A stretch of DNA of 64,000 nt from Glandiceps talaboti (taxonomy: Eukaryota; Hemichordata; Enteropneusta; Spengelidae): the NCBI RefSeq assembly GCF_964340395.1, contig NC_135560.1, forward strand, positions 2,885,998 through 2,949,997, read 5' to 3'. This document shows, piece after piece, positions 12,671 to 24,493 of this stretch. Positions within the stretch are counted from its first letter, which is position 1. The number at the start of each line of letters is the position of its first letter. The position numbers and the translations under genes are program-made. The notes below the pieces were generated by a model. That model searched no databases. It was not told where the DNA came from and saw only the letters and a list, made by a program, of their open reading frames with translations.

Positions 12671-13735
12671 CCCCCACACCCTCATACACACGACTCCTCC
12701 ATCACCCACGCCCTCATACACACAACTCCTACATCCCCCACGCCCTCATACACACGACTCGTACATCCCCCACGCCCTCATACACACGACTCGTACATCC
12801 CCCACGCCCTCATACACACGACTCGTACATCCCCCACGCCCTCATACACACGACTCGTACATCCCCCACGCCCTCATACACACGACTCGTACATCCCCCA
12901 CGCCCTCATACACACGACTCCTACATCCCCCACGCCCTCATACACACGCTCGTACATCCCCCACGCCCTCATACACACGACTCGTACATCCCCCACGCCC
13001 TCATACACACGACTCGTACATCCCCCACGCCCTCATACACACAACTCCTACATCCCCCACGCCCTCATACACACGACTCGTACATCCCCCACGCCCTCAT
13101 ACACACGACTCGTACATCCCCCACGCCCTAGCTCATACACACAACTCCTACATCCCCCACGCCCTCATACACACGACTCGTACATCCCCCACGCCCTCAT
13201 ACACACGACTCGTACATCCCCCACGCCCTCATACACACAACTCCTACATCCCCCACGCCCTCATACACACGACTCGTACATCCCCCACGCCCTCATACAC
13301 ACGACTCGTACATCCCCCACGCCCTCATACACACGACTCGTACATCCCCCACGCCCTCATACACACGACTCGTACATCCCCCACGCCCTCATACACACAA
13401 CTCCTACATCCCCCACGCCCTCATACACACGACTCGTACATCCCCCACGCCCTCATACACACGACTCGTACATCCCCCACGCCCTCATACACACGACTCG
13501 TACATCCCCCACGCCCTCATACACACGACTCGTACATCCCCCACGCCCTCATACACACGACTCGTACATCCCCCACGCCCTCATACACACGACTCGTACA
13601 TCCCCCACGCCCTCATACACACGACTCGTACATCCCCCACGCCCTCATACACACGACTCGTACATCCCCCACGCCCTCATACACACGACTCGTACATCCC
13701 CCACGCCCTCATACACACGACTCGTACATCCTCTT
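12671..13735. repeat. 32-bp C-rich minisatellite, about 33 copies
   Basis: The unit is CCCCCACGCCCTCATACACA plus CGACTCGTACAT (32 bases). It is nearly G-free apart from CG steps, in contrast with the AT-rich surroundings. One unit has lost one base and one has gained four (CCTAGCTC). The 420-codon ORF at 12489-13751 reads the same unit in all three frames in turn (32 is not a multiple of 3), so it is not evidence of a protein. Confidence 0.95.
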
Positions 13736-13739
13736 GCCA

Positions 13740-14351
13740 TATCAGGTTTAGAAGGGTACTTATCAAATGTTTACCCTAAGGGGAATGTACATTGTTTACT
13801 TCAGCAACTATAGTATGTAACATGGAAATTTACATGTGTATGTAATTTGCAATGTCGGAAGAACGATGTATGATTATGAAAGTATACAATAGACACCACA
13901 GGAAAGATAAAACAACTGAAGGTACATATTGTTGTGAAATGGTAACTTGTGACAAACGAATGTCATACGTTGAATTTATGATAACGCTACTCTCAACTCG
14001 ATACAAATGCCATACATGCACCCCTTTACTCTCAACTCGATACAATTGCCATAAATGCACCCCTCTACTCCATCGTTTCACATTACCAATCACATCAAAT
14101 GTTGCCAAATATAGCGGAGAGACTCACTCTAACGTCTATAGTATAACTCTTTAGATATTCAGAGAATACACGTAGTCACACTTTTTGACATCAAATTTTT
14201 ATTTTCTTGTAGTTTTCTTGTTTAATATTATCCTTGACAACTTGGCATCAAAGACCGTCGGCCACGTCTATAACCTGATTATAAGAGTTTACTTGAAAAA
14301 TCGTAACTGTTATGAATTAATATTTTTCTTTTTTGTGTTTGTAATCATTCT
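13740..14351. other. Spacer, no gene seen
   Basis: AT-rich. A short internal direct repeat lies at 13985-14065 (CTACTCTCAACTCGATACAA, twice). The 100-codon ORF here has no recognisable domain. Confidence 0.5.
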
Positions 14352-14439
14352 AATCTGATTGGCCAATAGCTGTTGACCTTCCAATCTGATTGGCCAATAG
14401 CTGTTGACCTTCCAATCTGATTGGCCTATAGCTGTTGAT
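14352..14439. repeat. 31-bp unit, three copies, with CCAAT/ATTGG motifs
   Basis: Units at 14352, 14383 and 14414 contain CTGATTGGCCAATAGCTGTT. Copies one and two have the palindrome ATTGGCCAAT (a CCAAT box on each strand). The third has ATTGGCCTAT. Confidence 0.9.
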
Positions 14440-14489
14440 GGGTTTATACAGTATGACTCAAAATATTGATGGCCTCATAGCAAACATAT

Positions 14490-15345
14490 ATATGGGAAGA
14501 GATCCTTATCAATAAAAGCACTGAAGAAGCTTGTGATATTTTTATGGACAAAATGAACTTAGCTGTCAAAGCATTTATTCGTAAATCTAAACTCAAGAAG
14601 TCATTCACCAAGAGAATTCATATGTGGTTCAACAAAATAACAATCGACAAAGTTAAAGCAAAGCATAGATCTCATAAGAAGTATCGTACCACAATGGATG
14701 GGAAGGATTATAAAGTGTATACGAAGGCAAGGAATCAAGCAAAATGGTCATGCAGAAAGGCAGTGAGAGACTTAGAACGTAATATTGGCAAAGAAGCAAA
14801 AACCAATTCAAAAGCTTTCTACAAGTATGCGAACACATTCGGAGTACGCCAATGTCGTTTGGTCACCACGTTTTGTCAAGGACTGTAATTTAATTGAAAA
14901 TGTGCTACGGAGAGCCACCAAATTGCTTGCAGTAATGAGAGGGATATGAGCTACAATGGACGATTAACATATTCCCAGTATGTCATACCATGGATGTATC
15001 CCATAATACATCCATGCACATACAGAACGATGAGGGGGAGATATGGTAGAAGTATGGAAGTATCTCCATGGTAAATACTCTGTGAACCAGCATCTTTCCA
15101 ATTAGCCCTGCTTACAGGCGGTGCACGAGTCTATATTGCTGACTTGACTCTAAGGAGGGACAATTGTCAGAATCGAGTCCCGGATTACTCCGTATGCAAG
15201 CAGGACTACTTTCCAATGTGACTCACAAAGTGCCACTAGAGGTCACCCACTTAAACTACGGAACTTTTTATGTCAGAAATCCACCTGTGCCAAATTCTTT
15301 TCAAACAGCCTCACCAGCACTTGGAATAAAAAACTGTCATCACCA
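14490..15345 (+). mobile_element. Decayed non-LTR retrotransposon (LINE) with internal deletion
   Basis: The first part (14490-14845) reads WEEILINKSTEEACDIF, then KSKLKKSFTK and a KARNQAKWSCRKAVRDLE, KTNSKAFYKYANTF stretch. This is the typical linker between the endonuclease and reverse transcriptase domains of marine-invertebrate LINEs. It is joined directly (from about 14846, in other frames) to what is normally the C-terminal region: NVVWSPRFVKDCNLIENVLR, RRATKLLAVMRDMSYNGRL, GDMVEVWKYLHGKYSVNQ and TRGHPLKLRNFLCQKSTCAK. The catalytic palm with YxDD is absent, and several frame changes and stops occur. It is an inactive fossil, ending near the TCTA microsatellite. The clade was not determined. 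Confidence 0.75.
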
Positions 15346-15582
15346 ATTTTTACAGCGAACACTGAGTGTATACAGTTACTACTACAGTTTTTTCCACTAT
15401 ATAGGCAAAGTATTTCGGGAGCCCCCCCCCCCTCAGACCATCAGAATTTTCATTCAAAACAGTTTAGACATAAGGCAGACTATAAATATATAGCAAACAT
15501 GAACTTGGACACTGTTTGACTTGTAAACCTGTAAACTGTATATATATAGTCTTTGATATAAACAATTTTCTGCAACTCTATT

Positions 15583-15717
<135 letters not shown>

Positions 15718-16133
15718 CCTATAAAGTACACTGTTTGACTCAGGACTGAACTATGGATTGTATACATCATGTATGAATGGGAATATCTGTACTTTGCATA
15801 TGTAGAAAAAAACCTGTAGTAGTAACTGTATACACACTTAGTCTATTGAACATTCGACTGTTGCATTTTTGGTATTTGACTCACGATCAGTTTATAGGCT
15901 GGGGTCAGAATTTACGGTGGGGAGGGGGCTGGGGGAAATGAAAAAAAATTGAGGGTTCAAAGGGGGCCATGAAAATTCTGATGGTCCGAAATATTTTGCT
16001 CATGATTTGAAGCAAATTATCAGGAACGGTCGTTTACTGAGTACTTAAAATTATAAAATTTCTCGCGGCTTTGCCGCAATACCCTCTAAGACCTATATTC
16101 AGTGATGAGTTGAGTGACAGCCATGCTAATGCA

Positions 16134-16172
<39 letters not shown>

Positions 16173-16823
16173 ATCTTGGCTACTGAGGTAGTCAGTAGCC
16201 AAGCAAATGTGTGTGTCTGTTAAAATATCTCTAGATAGGTAAGTTAAAGTGTAGGTAATATAGCCATACAGTTGTATAATAATGTATTGGCTCGAGTAAA
16301 ATTGGGGGTATTGAAGACAATTTCTAAGTACTCTATGGCTTTCGATAATGTGTATGATTTGAAATGTTATGTCATTAAATGGCCTCCTAAATGTCCCTTT
16401 GTTTACTGTAGGAGGGGAACACCCCCTCCCAAACCCTCCCCACTAGCTATCACGAGCCCACAAGTATTTGTAAAGAAAGATCTCATTGTTATGTATGGAC
16501 GCTAAAGTTGATTTCCACTGTTAGTTTAATGTAGTGTACCATATACCATACATCTTTAAAGTGGCGCGGGGATGGGGGGGGAGGGGAGGGGAGGGATACT
16601 GTATAATTACACATTAAAATATGTGTAGCCGGGGGGGGGGGCGCTACGAAAATGCTTGGGTTCATATCGAGGGGGTGGGTGAATTTTTTTAGAGCGCGAA
16701 GGAGGGCAGGCTGCGAATTTGACCGGCCGAAATAATTTCCCCAAGCCCCCCCCTGCCGTAAATTATGATATGAAATGATATGATATGATAAATAAATAAA
16801 TAAATAGATAATGAAATATATGA

Positions 16824-16825
<2 letters not shown>
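15718..16825. other. Repeat-derived spacer with hairpin and G-rich tracts
   Basis: Contains a TCTG run (16135-16170) followed by a 12-bp perfect hairpin (CTTGGCTACTGA / TCAGTAGCCAAG, 16174-16202). G-rich tracts lie near 15915, 16570 and 16630. The sequence near 15958-16005 is an inverted relative of 15410-15460 (TATTTCGG, ACCATCAGAATTTTCAT). ORFs lack similarity to known families. Confidence 0.6.

Positions 16826-16881
<56 letters not shown>
16826..16881. repeat. TG dinucleotide microsatellite
   Basis: About 27 TG units, preceded by an AAAT run. ORFs in this interval are artefacts. Confidence 0.96.
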
Positions 16882-16883
<2 letters not shown>

Positions 16884-19233
16884 AATTTATTTGTGTGCAC
16901 GAGATAAAAAAAAGCAACTTCAGAATATATGTCTATGATGTGAAGAAACACTGATATGAAGTGCTACAAGAGAGTTAACATCTTGCGATAATTATAACAG
17001 TTACGATGAAGGGCAATTCAAAGCAAGAAAAAACGCTTTGTTGCAAGAGTAAAGTATGGGCATATTGATTGATTATTAGTGGCGAGGGTGATAATGACTG
17101 CGTTATTGTAGATGAAGGTATAACATGTAAGGAGGTCCTTTGCTACAGTAAATTCACGGACACTGAACAGTGTATATTCTGTTGTTTGTACATTGTCTTT
17201 TCACATTAAAATATGTGTAGCCGGGGGGGGGGAGGGCTACGAAAATGCTTCTTTTTTTAGAGGTATGCCAATGCCGACAATGCTTGTGGTGTTTCCATTA
17301 AACTTGCATCACAAAAGTTTTGAAACAGCATTTCTTTTTTAAATTGATTAAACATTTGATTTGTAACATAAATTGTATTATATCAGACTTATTTGTACAT
17401 TTCATGTGTGTAATACATGCATAGTACATGTTGTGAATAAGGACAGTGTTAGCAGAATTTTAATTCAACAGAATTCTATATCGACCACAGTACAAGATTC
17501 GACTTTCTCAAGGGAGTAGCCCACAACCTGTAGTTTTAAACTACAATAAGCCCCCCCTCCCCCCGAAAAAAAAGAAGAAGAAAATAATTGTGTCTGGTCG
17601 GGACATTTTATCTAAAATGGTGCGACGACGAGAATTTTTTAAATTCTCAAGACTCAATCTACTATTTATGACCGTTACTGTTCTTTTTATTTTAAATTAG
17701 TACTTTAGAGCAAATTTGTATGGGGGGGGGGGTTGTCCTACGGGGGCAATTGTCTGGGGACAAATTGTCCTGGGAAAGTTGTCCGGGGTGGGGGCCTCTA
17801 TACTATAAGAGGACTTCGGTAGTTCTTTCCATAAAGGTAGGGGAAATATATTCAGGTCAAAAAGTTATCATGTTAAGTCTGTAGACAAGGAAAACAACAA
17901 TCTAAGAAATATTACAAGTCTCTATGTCTGGCAGGGCGTACATTGCTCAGACGCATTCCACGTCATACACACGACTGTTTGATAACATAGGACTTCGCTA
18001 TGTCTTGGGTTCATCATATACTAGAAACCTGTCTACATTCCAATGAAACTAAAATAACGTCAGCATGCTTTGTTCTCTATCAAAATTTACATAAAACGTA
18101 CATTATATAAGTGGTTGGTAAGCAATATTATCTTTCTTTACACTAATAGAGTTTTGTTCGAGCTAAAAACATCACAATTTTAGTTTCGGATTGGTAGGTG
18201 TTTTAGTGGAGGTGGGGGTGGTGTGGGGTGATGTACATTATTAAATGGCAATATGTGGTGAAATGTAATAACGATAGGTTGGTGTCAGTTATATCTTATT
18301 AAACGTATTTTTGTTTTATTGACTTGTTTATTTAAATCACACAATCATATTTCAGAACATCTGGCTAAAGTTTAAATTTCCGAATCACCAGATTTATGTG
18401 TTATCTTTAAGAACAACTCGACAACAACACTCGTATAAAGCGTGTGTGATCATAAACCAAATGAAATTCCGGTCATATAACAGACTTTATCATGCGCATT
18501 ATGCCAGCAGAATGGTTGCTAATGGCAACATAATAGAGAAATATAAATACATAAACTACACCATGAATAATTCGTTTATATCATACGTTTATTACCTTGC
18601 CTTATGTACACAAGAAAATGAATAATGTGTGTGATTTAACATGCCATCTGTCAAAGTTGGTTAATACACCAATAATATTTGAATTATAAGTCGACATATG
18701 CCTGATGCATCACTAAATTTCATCATACGAGGACTTCGGTAGAATGACTGGTAAAACAGCACTACTGACAGTGTAGCAAATTTAAAATGAATTGTTGTGA
18801 AATACATTAATAAAATGATTTCATTTGTGTGTATATATTTCGTTCACTGGTCAAAACCTCTTGGTATACAATTCCCAGGGGTGGTTTATTGCTATTATAG
18901 TATACCATTATATTGAAAATATCGGAAACAAGATAAGACGTAACGTGTTCTTGTCTCATTTGCGCCCCATCCCCCGAACAGTGAACATCAACATTATATT
19001 TAGATGCGAATAACGAAACTGAACAAGTTTTTAACCCAAACGTACTATGGTAAATTTAGAGTTGCAATATGAGATATCTGAACCCCATTCCTTATCTGTC
19101 ATCACTCTATCGCAATGAAATGGTCGAGTTTTGCATACATCTATGTGACTTGTTGGCAAGATGACGTACAGGTGAGGAGTGGTTAAATCGCGTCTTGCAT
19201 TCATTGATAGCAAATTGATAGCAATGGTAGTCC

Positions 19234-19275
<42 letters not shown>

Positions 19276-20390
19276 GAGAGCTACAGCTCAGTTTAACATA
19301 AAACACTAAATTATTCTAGATAGGCCTCAGACTCTCATCCCCTTCGAACTTAATTGGCCAAAATTTAACATTGTTTCAGACAGCACAATCTATTTCAAAT
19401 CAGCCTGAAGTAGTATGTACGAGTACAAAGCAAGTATCTAGTGCGGAAACCATAGCTCTTTTATTCACACTTTAGTGTATGCTGGTGCCGTGTACCCAAT
19501 TAGCGAAAATTCTTCCATATCTCAATTTGACATGATTTTAAAGGTATTATAGTTGTATTTATTGGTACAAACAGTAAAATCGTTTTTGTAGGATGGGAAC
19601 TAAAATGGGTTAACCCCACCCCCAAACTAAAAGAATTTAGTTTTTTTTTATCGTACAATGAAGATATTAGTGGTGTCGCCCCAAGGTGAATTTGCAAGGT
19701 TTCTGGTAATGAAGATCAACCGAGGTTGAAAGAGGAGAACATTATCTTCCGCCTCGGAACGTTAGAACCAATGAAATGATAAACTATTAATACGTCATTC
19801 CCCAGCTAACTACACGTCCAGTCTATCGTTTAGGGCGCGAGTTTTGGCCTTTATTGTGCGCGATTCTTAGATCTTCTATACTTTTTACGGTATATCGTTC
19901 CATTTTATAGAACACGGATATTTATCTTGCCGATAGCCCACCATTATCTTGCCTTACCTTCTGACAAAGAATTTTTATTCCAAATGTCAGGATGATACTA
20001 ATTGATAAGGACTGTATTATTCCTGGCCATATATGATTGTCAATTGTATACTTTTGTACTTGGACATTAGTGCACATAATACAGTTACCTCGTCACACTC
20101 CATTTGTTTAGATTTGTGTAGATAGACATGGGTGGATTGCAATCTGCTTCAAGAAATGTACTTCCTGTTCCCTAGAGACATTGCTGACAGAGATAACCTA
20201 ATAATTGAAGACATAACACAAACTGTTTAATGAAATATGTCGGAATTAAATCTTATATAATGCAATTGCTAATGATTGTAATTAAATTGTCTAGCTTTCA
20301 TTTTTGAAATAACAAGTCTTCCTAGAAGACAGGGACCCCTGTAATAATTTACTTCTATTTGACTGAATGGAGACATGATTGAAAAGAAAT
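16882..20390. other. Intergenic DNA, no gene seen
   Basis: Includes a second copy (17202-17250) of the sequence at 16603-16655 (CACATTAAAATATGTGTAGC followed by a G run). Also present are G-rich stretches near 17725 and 17790 and an AC/AT run at 19236-19274. No exon could be supported. Confidence 0.5.
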
Positions 20391-21930
20391 TGGTGTCAAC
20401 AAATAAATACTACAAAGTGTCTGAAAGTGCTGCTGAATTTAGATACTTGAAACTGAAGATCGGAGTCAAGGTCAATGTCTCAAAAGCAAGTTTAAACCTG
20501 GCAATATGGCGGTAGACACTTGAATGTAGCCTCTATGTATTAACGTTTTTGAGTTATGTGGTAAATCATGATTGTTCACTACAAATATGGCTGCCGTCGT
20601 GTGTTTAAGACATTAATTGCAACAAAGTGTCAATCTGATTAAAATCCGACGTAGATGTCGGCTAATCATTCATTGTTATTTTACCTCGGTATTTTTGTTT
20701 GCATTGACCTTCGTGATACATGTTTACGTTTTCGTCTTGATGGTCACCTTGATGGAAAACGTAAACATGTATCAGGAAGGCCAGTTGAAGTAAAAATACA
20801 AAGGTAAAATAACAATGAACTATTAGCCGACATCTTTTTTTTCTTTTGTATATTATATTGCACGTGAACAATAGCCCACAAGAACATAAGTGATGCTCCA
20901 GTAGGCCAATCAAATGGTTCACTGTAGCTCAAATGAAGAAAGATTAAAAAGAACCATCAGTTATGGCCTGGTCAGAAGGAAACCATGTGACTGGCCTACA
21001 TCAGATATTAATCAGACTGAACAAAGTGTCTGCAATATGTAAGTAATAGCTTATTTTTGATGGTCTACTCTGTAGGTCTAGGTAAAGGTCAACAGTCACT
21101 CATACAAGAAAGCTTGTGTGTGATTATACGAGGTTAGACACTTGAATAAAGTCTATGTGTTGAAGTTTTTGAATAATGCAGTAATATAGTGACTTTTTAC
21201 TACAAATATGGCTGCCATTCGGTAAAAAATACATGAGTACCAAAAAATAATACTTGTGTTTACTTTTCTTCAATATTACTTGGTACACATGTTTTAAAAG
21301 AAATTGGCAATATGTAAATACTACAATGTGTCTGTGATAAGCAAGAATTAGCTTGATTTTGATAATTGACCCTGAAGGTCAAGGTCTCAAAAAAGGGGAT
21401 AGGCACTTGAATGGCGTTTCTATATATTGAAGTTTTTGTAAACAACGATTTTTAACTACAAATATGGCTGCCATTCAGTAAAAGTGATATGGGCACCAAA
21501 ATTAATGCTTGTGTGTAATTCTTTTCTTCAATATTACTTGTAAACATGATTTAAAAGATATTGGCAATATGTAAATGTCTGTGGTAGGCAGGAATTGGCT
21601 TGACTTTGATAATAAACCCTGGATGTCAAATGTCTTAAAAGGAAGTTAGTACCTGATTATATAGGGATAGACACTTGAATAAAGTACCTATATGTTTTTT
21701 AAGTTATATAGCAAATATTGATTTTTGAATCCAAATATGGCTCCCATTTGGAAACATTTGCATATATCATAAAAAAAGTGACATGCATACGTACCACCTA
21801 TGTGCCAGGTATGACTGAAATTGCATATTGCATGTCGGAGAAATGATGTATCATGGATGGATGGATGGATGCACACACACATGGATAGATGGAGCCCATT
21901 GGAATAGCACCCTCTAGGCATTGTAAATGT
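20391..21930. repeat. Tandem copies of a dispersed ~300-bp repeat family
   Basis: At least three or four diverged copies share a TTGATAAT(A/T)-(G/A)ACCCTG(A/G)AGGTCAA block, then CACTTGAAT, TTGAGTTAT or similar, and ACAAATATGGCTGCCATT. A related stretch lies at 43920-44420. The last part (about 21770-21920) carries GTGCCAGGTATGACTG, a GGAT microsatellite and GGAATAGCACCCTCTAGGC. That block also occurs at about 33345-33410, 53755-53880 and 59580-59670, and suggests a SINE-like family. No terminal features were identified. Confidence 0.6.
20653..20835. mobile_element. Fold-back (hairpin) element, ~183 bp
   Basis: The arms of about 88 bases begin AGATGTCGGCTAAT and end ATTAGCCGACATCT. They share GATACATGTTTACGTTTTC on opposite strands, with a centre near 20745. 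The arms are about 85 percent complementary. It may be a MITE; no clear target duplication is seen. Confidence 0.7.
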
Positions 21931-22464
21931 TGAAGTGAGAAACCTACATACATTGTACTATGGGCTGATAGTATTATCCTTTCCTTGAGACTCTAGCTGA
22001 AGTGTGATAATGTATGGGCCGTTCATGCGATGGGTTAGATGAGTAGTAAAAAATTTACAGTTGCCAAAATCCAATACGACGTAATGTTCTATGGCATTGA
22101 ACAGGAATAGTAGATCGCTGTAAAAAGTTAGAAAGCTGTTAACAGATGTGCCTTGATTAATGGTGATATAACAAGATATCCATAATGTAGTCATTGAACT
22201 ATTCTATAATAATGAAGAATATATCATGTCACATTCATTTCCACTTTATCATTCCAAAGTAAGTATATTTTACTGTCCATAGTATAATACCCGTCACCCA
22301 GACACGTCTAGATGTGGCCCTAGTGACAATCAATACTATTATGGAGGTAATGCAAACTGAAGCATCATAGTTACAAATGCAATTCTTTCTTCCACTGAAC
22401 CAAGTAAATGTCAATTTATGGTTTCTGTTCTTTGTAGAATAGAAATTGATATGCGACTCCATTT

Positions 22465-23010
22465 TTACCTCTCGTAAGGGGAGGTTATGTTATGGGTTTG
22501 TCTGTGTGTGTGTGTGTGTGTGTGTGCGTGCATGTATGTATATATGTATGTATGTAGAAAGAAATGCATATGGAATTTGTGATATATATATATATATAAC
22601 TCGGTGAATGTCAATCTGCTAAGACAGTGCTCTATACCGCAGTGGCAGAGCGCAATAGTTTTGGTAGTACTGGAACTCTTTCTTGGTTGTAACTCGGAGT
22701 TTCACGCATTGCGCGATCATCAGACAATTGTCTGATATATATATATATATATATATTAAGCATAACAAAGTATGTGCTATAAAGCTTGTTGATGTAGCTT
22801 AGTTTTAATGAGTAATTTGGCAGACATCAACCGTAGCAACGCACATGTATCCTATAAAGCCTGTTGGCAAAATTGTTAGTTTTAATGATTAATGTGCATA
22901 ATTTATTTTTCTGGTAATTAGGCTATAGAATGCAGTATGACAATATGTGTAGTAAAAAAAACCTATGGTTTACCCTGACAGGCGGCATTCAGTTTAAATC
23001 TGCTTTATAT
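22465..23010. mobile_element. Core-repeat element, copy 2 (pearl/Helentron-like), with insertion
   Basis: It begins TTACCTCTCGTAAGGGGAGG and passes through TG and TATG runs. It keeps pieces of the core unit (TTGTTGATGTAGCTTAG, TTTTAATGAGTAATTTG) and ends CAGGCGGCATTCAGTTTAAA, as in copy 1. An AT dinucleotide run (22585-22754) is interrupted by about 140 bases that include a perfect 18-bp palindrome, ATCAGACAATTGTCTGAT (22719-22736). Confidence 0.6.
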
Positions 23011-24448
23011 TGTAGTGAAGTTAACTTATTGGAAACTAGTTTTTGAAGTGACTATGTTACGTAGCATTTGTCCGAATCACTCTGTTCTGGTCTATTCAGT
23101 CATCTCAAATGGATACGCAGTCACTTTCCATGGCATCATTTCTATTACTCTTGGGTCATTTATTCCATATGCCATTTGATCAGTGTCTACAGAGTTACTA
23201 ACACAGTCATACTTTTAGTGATATATTTGTATGTGTATGGCAGAGGAAAGCAGATACACGAACATAGATATGGTATATATATCACAAAAAGATTGGTAAA
23301 TATTTCAGATTTAGATACTGTTTTATTAGCATATCATAATAATAATCAAATGTCAACATTGTCTAATTACATTCAACAAATATAACAGCATTTGAAACAT
23401 ATGAGAGAACAGTAAAAGTATAAATAAATTCTTCAATTCAGTTTGACAAACACTTTTAAATGACTCCCAATGTTAGAGTCAATAACTACTTCTAGTTTGG
23501 AATGACTGGCAGTATCAACATGACGTTAACTGAATCTGTGACATAATTACTTGCAGTTCAAATTCAGTAAGTTGTTATAATGGCTACTTATCATCAATGT
23601 CGTTGAAATGTACAAATCAGTCAACAAAATGACTTAAGATAAATCCATCTCATTATTCTTATTAGCTTGGTTTCATCACGATCTGTGATTTTGCTTTGCT
23701 GTCTTACTAACCATCAATTTAGCCATGCTTCCAATGGCAGATATCAGCATGCCTGTTCATAGATATTTACATAATATTCACTACATGTATATGTAAATTA
23801 TGCTGCTCTTCTTCTCATCTTGATGAGAACACATTTACATATTGACTTCATTTGAATATAGTCAATTAGGGTGATGAACGTTATCACTCCCCATTGTAAC
23901 CAATCAGTGTGAGTACATTTTTTAAAATCAGTTTGAGCATAAAATTTTCAAACCATGTTAACTGTTTGCTGTTGCTAGAAATACAAGCAGTTAGTGAAAC
24001 AGCAAAGCAAAATCATAGATTGCGATGTAACCAGGCTATATTCTTGATTGCAAAATAATTGTGATTTGGTTTAAATAGTATTGAATGTATTAACTTTAGC
24101 TAGTAAAACAGTGTCATCTAATCTCTTTTGATATAAACAGACTACTTTGGTTTTCCCTCTGTAATTTGGTCACTGAAAGTCAAACTTCTAAACTATAAAT
24201 GTTCCTTTTACCCTGATGAAAAAATATAGACAGAACTTGCAATGGCTCAGCTTGGGCCTTCCCTGTATTAATCCATCTACTGTGCATCTATGACATAATC
24301 TAGAAATAAAATAACTGATAATGTCCAATACATATCAATCTCATATAATTGAAAGATGTGGAGATATTCTATTGATATGACCCAAAAGATTTAACAGTGC
24401 ATAACCCTCTCCAACCCCTAAAATCATATATCAGCTGGAACAACTGCT
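23011..24448. other. 3' flank of COPE, no other gene seen
   Basis: On the - strand this is downstream of the COPE stop, so part may be its 3' UTR. The 105-codon + strand ORF at 23068-23385 has no recognisable domain. Confidence 0.5.
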
Positions 24449-24493
24449 CTAAGATGATACATACTGCCTTGCAAGACGTTCAAATTCATTTTC
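24449..24493 (-). CDS. COPE: COPE terminal exon with stop
   Basis: This 45-nt exon encodes [14 protein letters not shown] followed by TAG. It aligns with the family's C-terminal ENDFDRLxxQY motif. The acceptor reads TTTTTTCCAG. No clear polyadenylation signal was found close downstream. Confidence 0.92.
   Translation of the reverse strand, partial: ENEFERLARQYVSS

Noticed and set aside
12489-13751. 420-codon ORF resembling a Pro/Thr/His-rich repeat protein
   Set aside because: It is a 32-bp DNA repeat read in all three frames in turn; no start context, splice sites or domain outside the repeat.
14544-14888. Independent Lys-rich 114-residue protein
   Set aside because: It matches the linker region of LINE polyproteins and continues in other frames as the same element's C-terminal region.
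22600-22740. Possible tRNA or structured RNA in the AT run (ACCGCAGTGGCAGAGCGC)
   Set aside because: It has a short stem and an 18-bp palindrome but no cloverleaf or polymerase III boxes that I could align.
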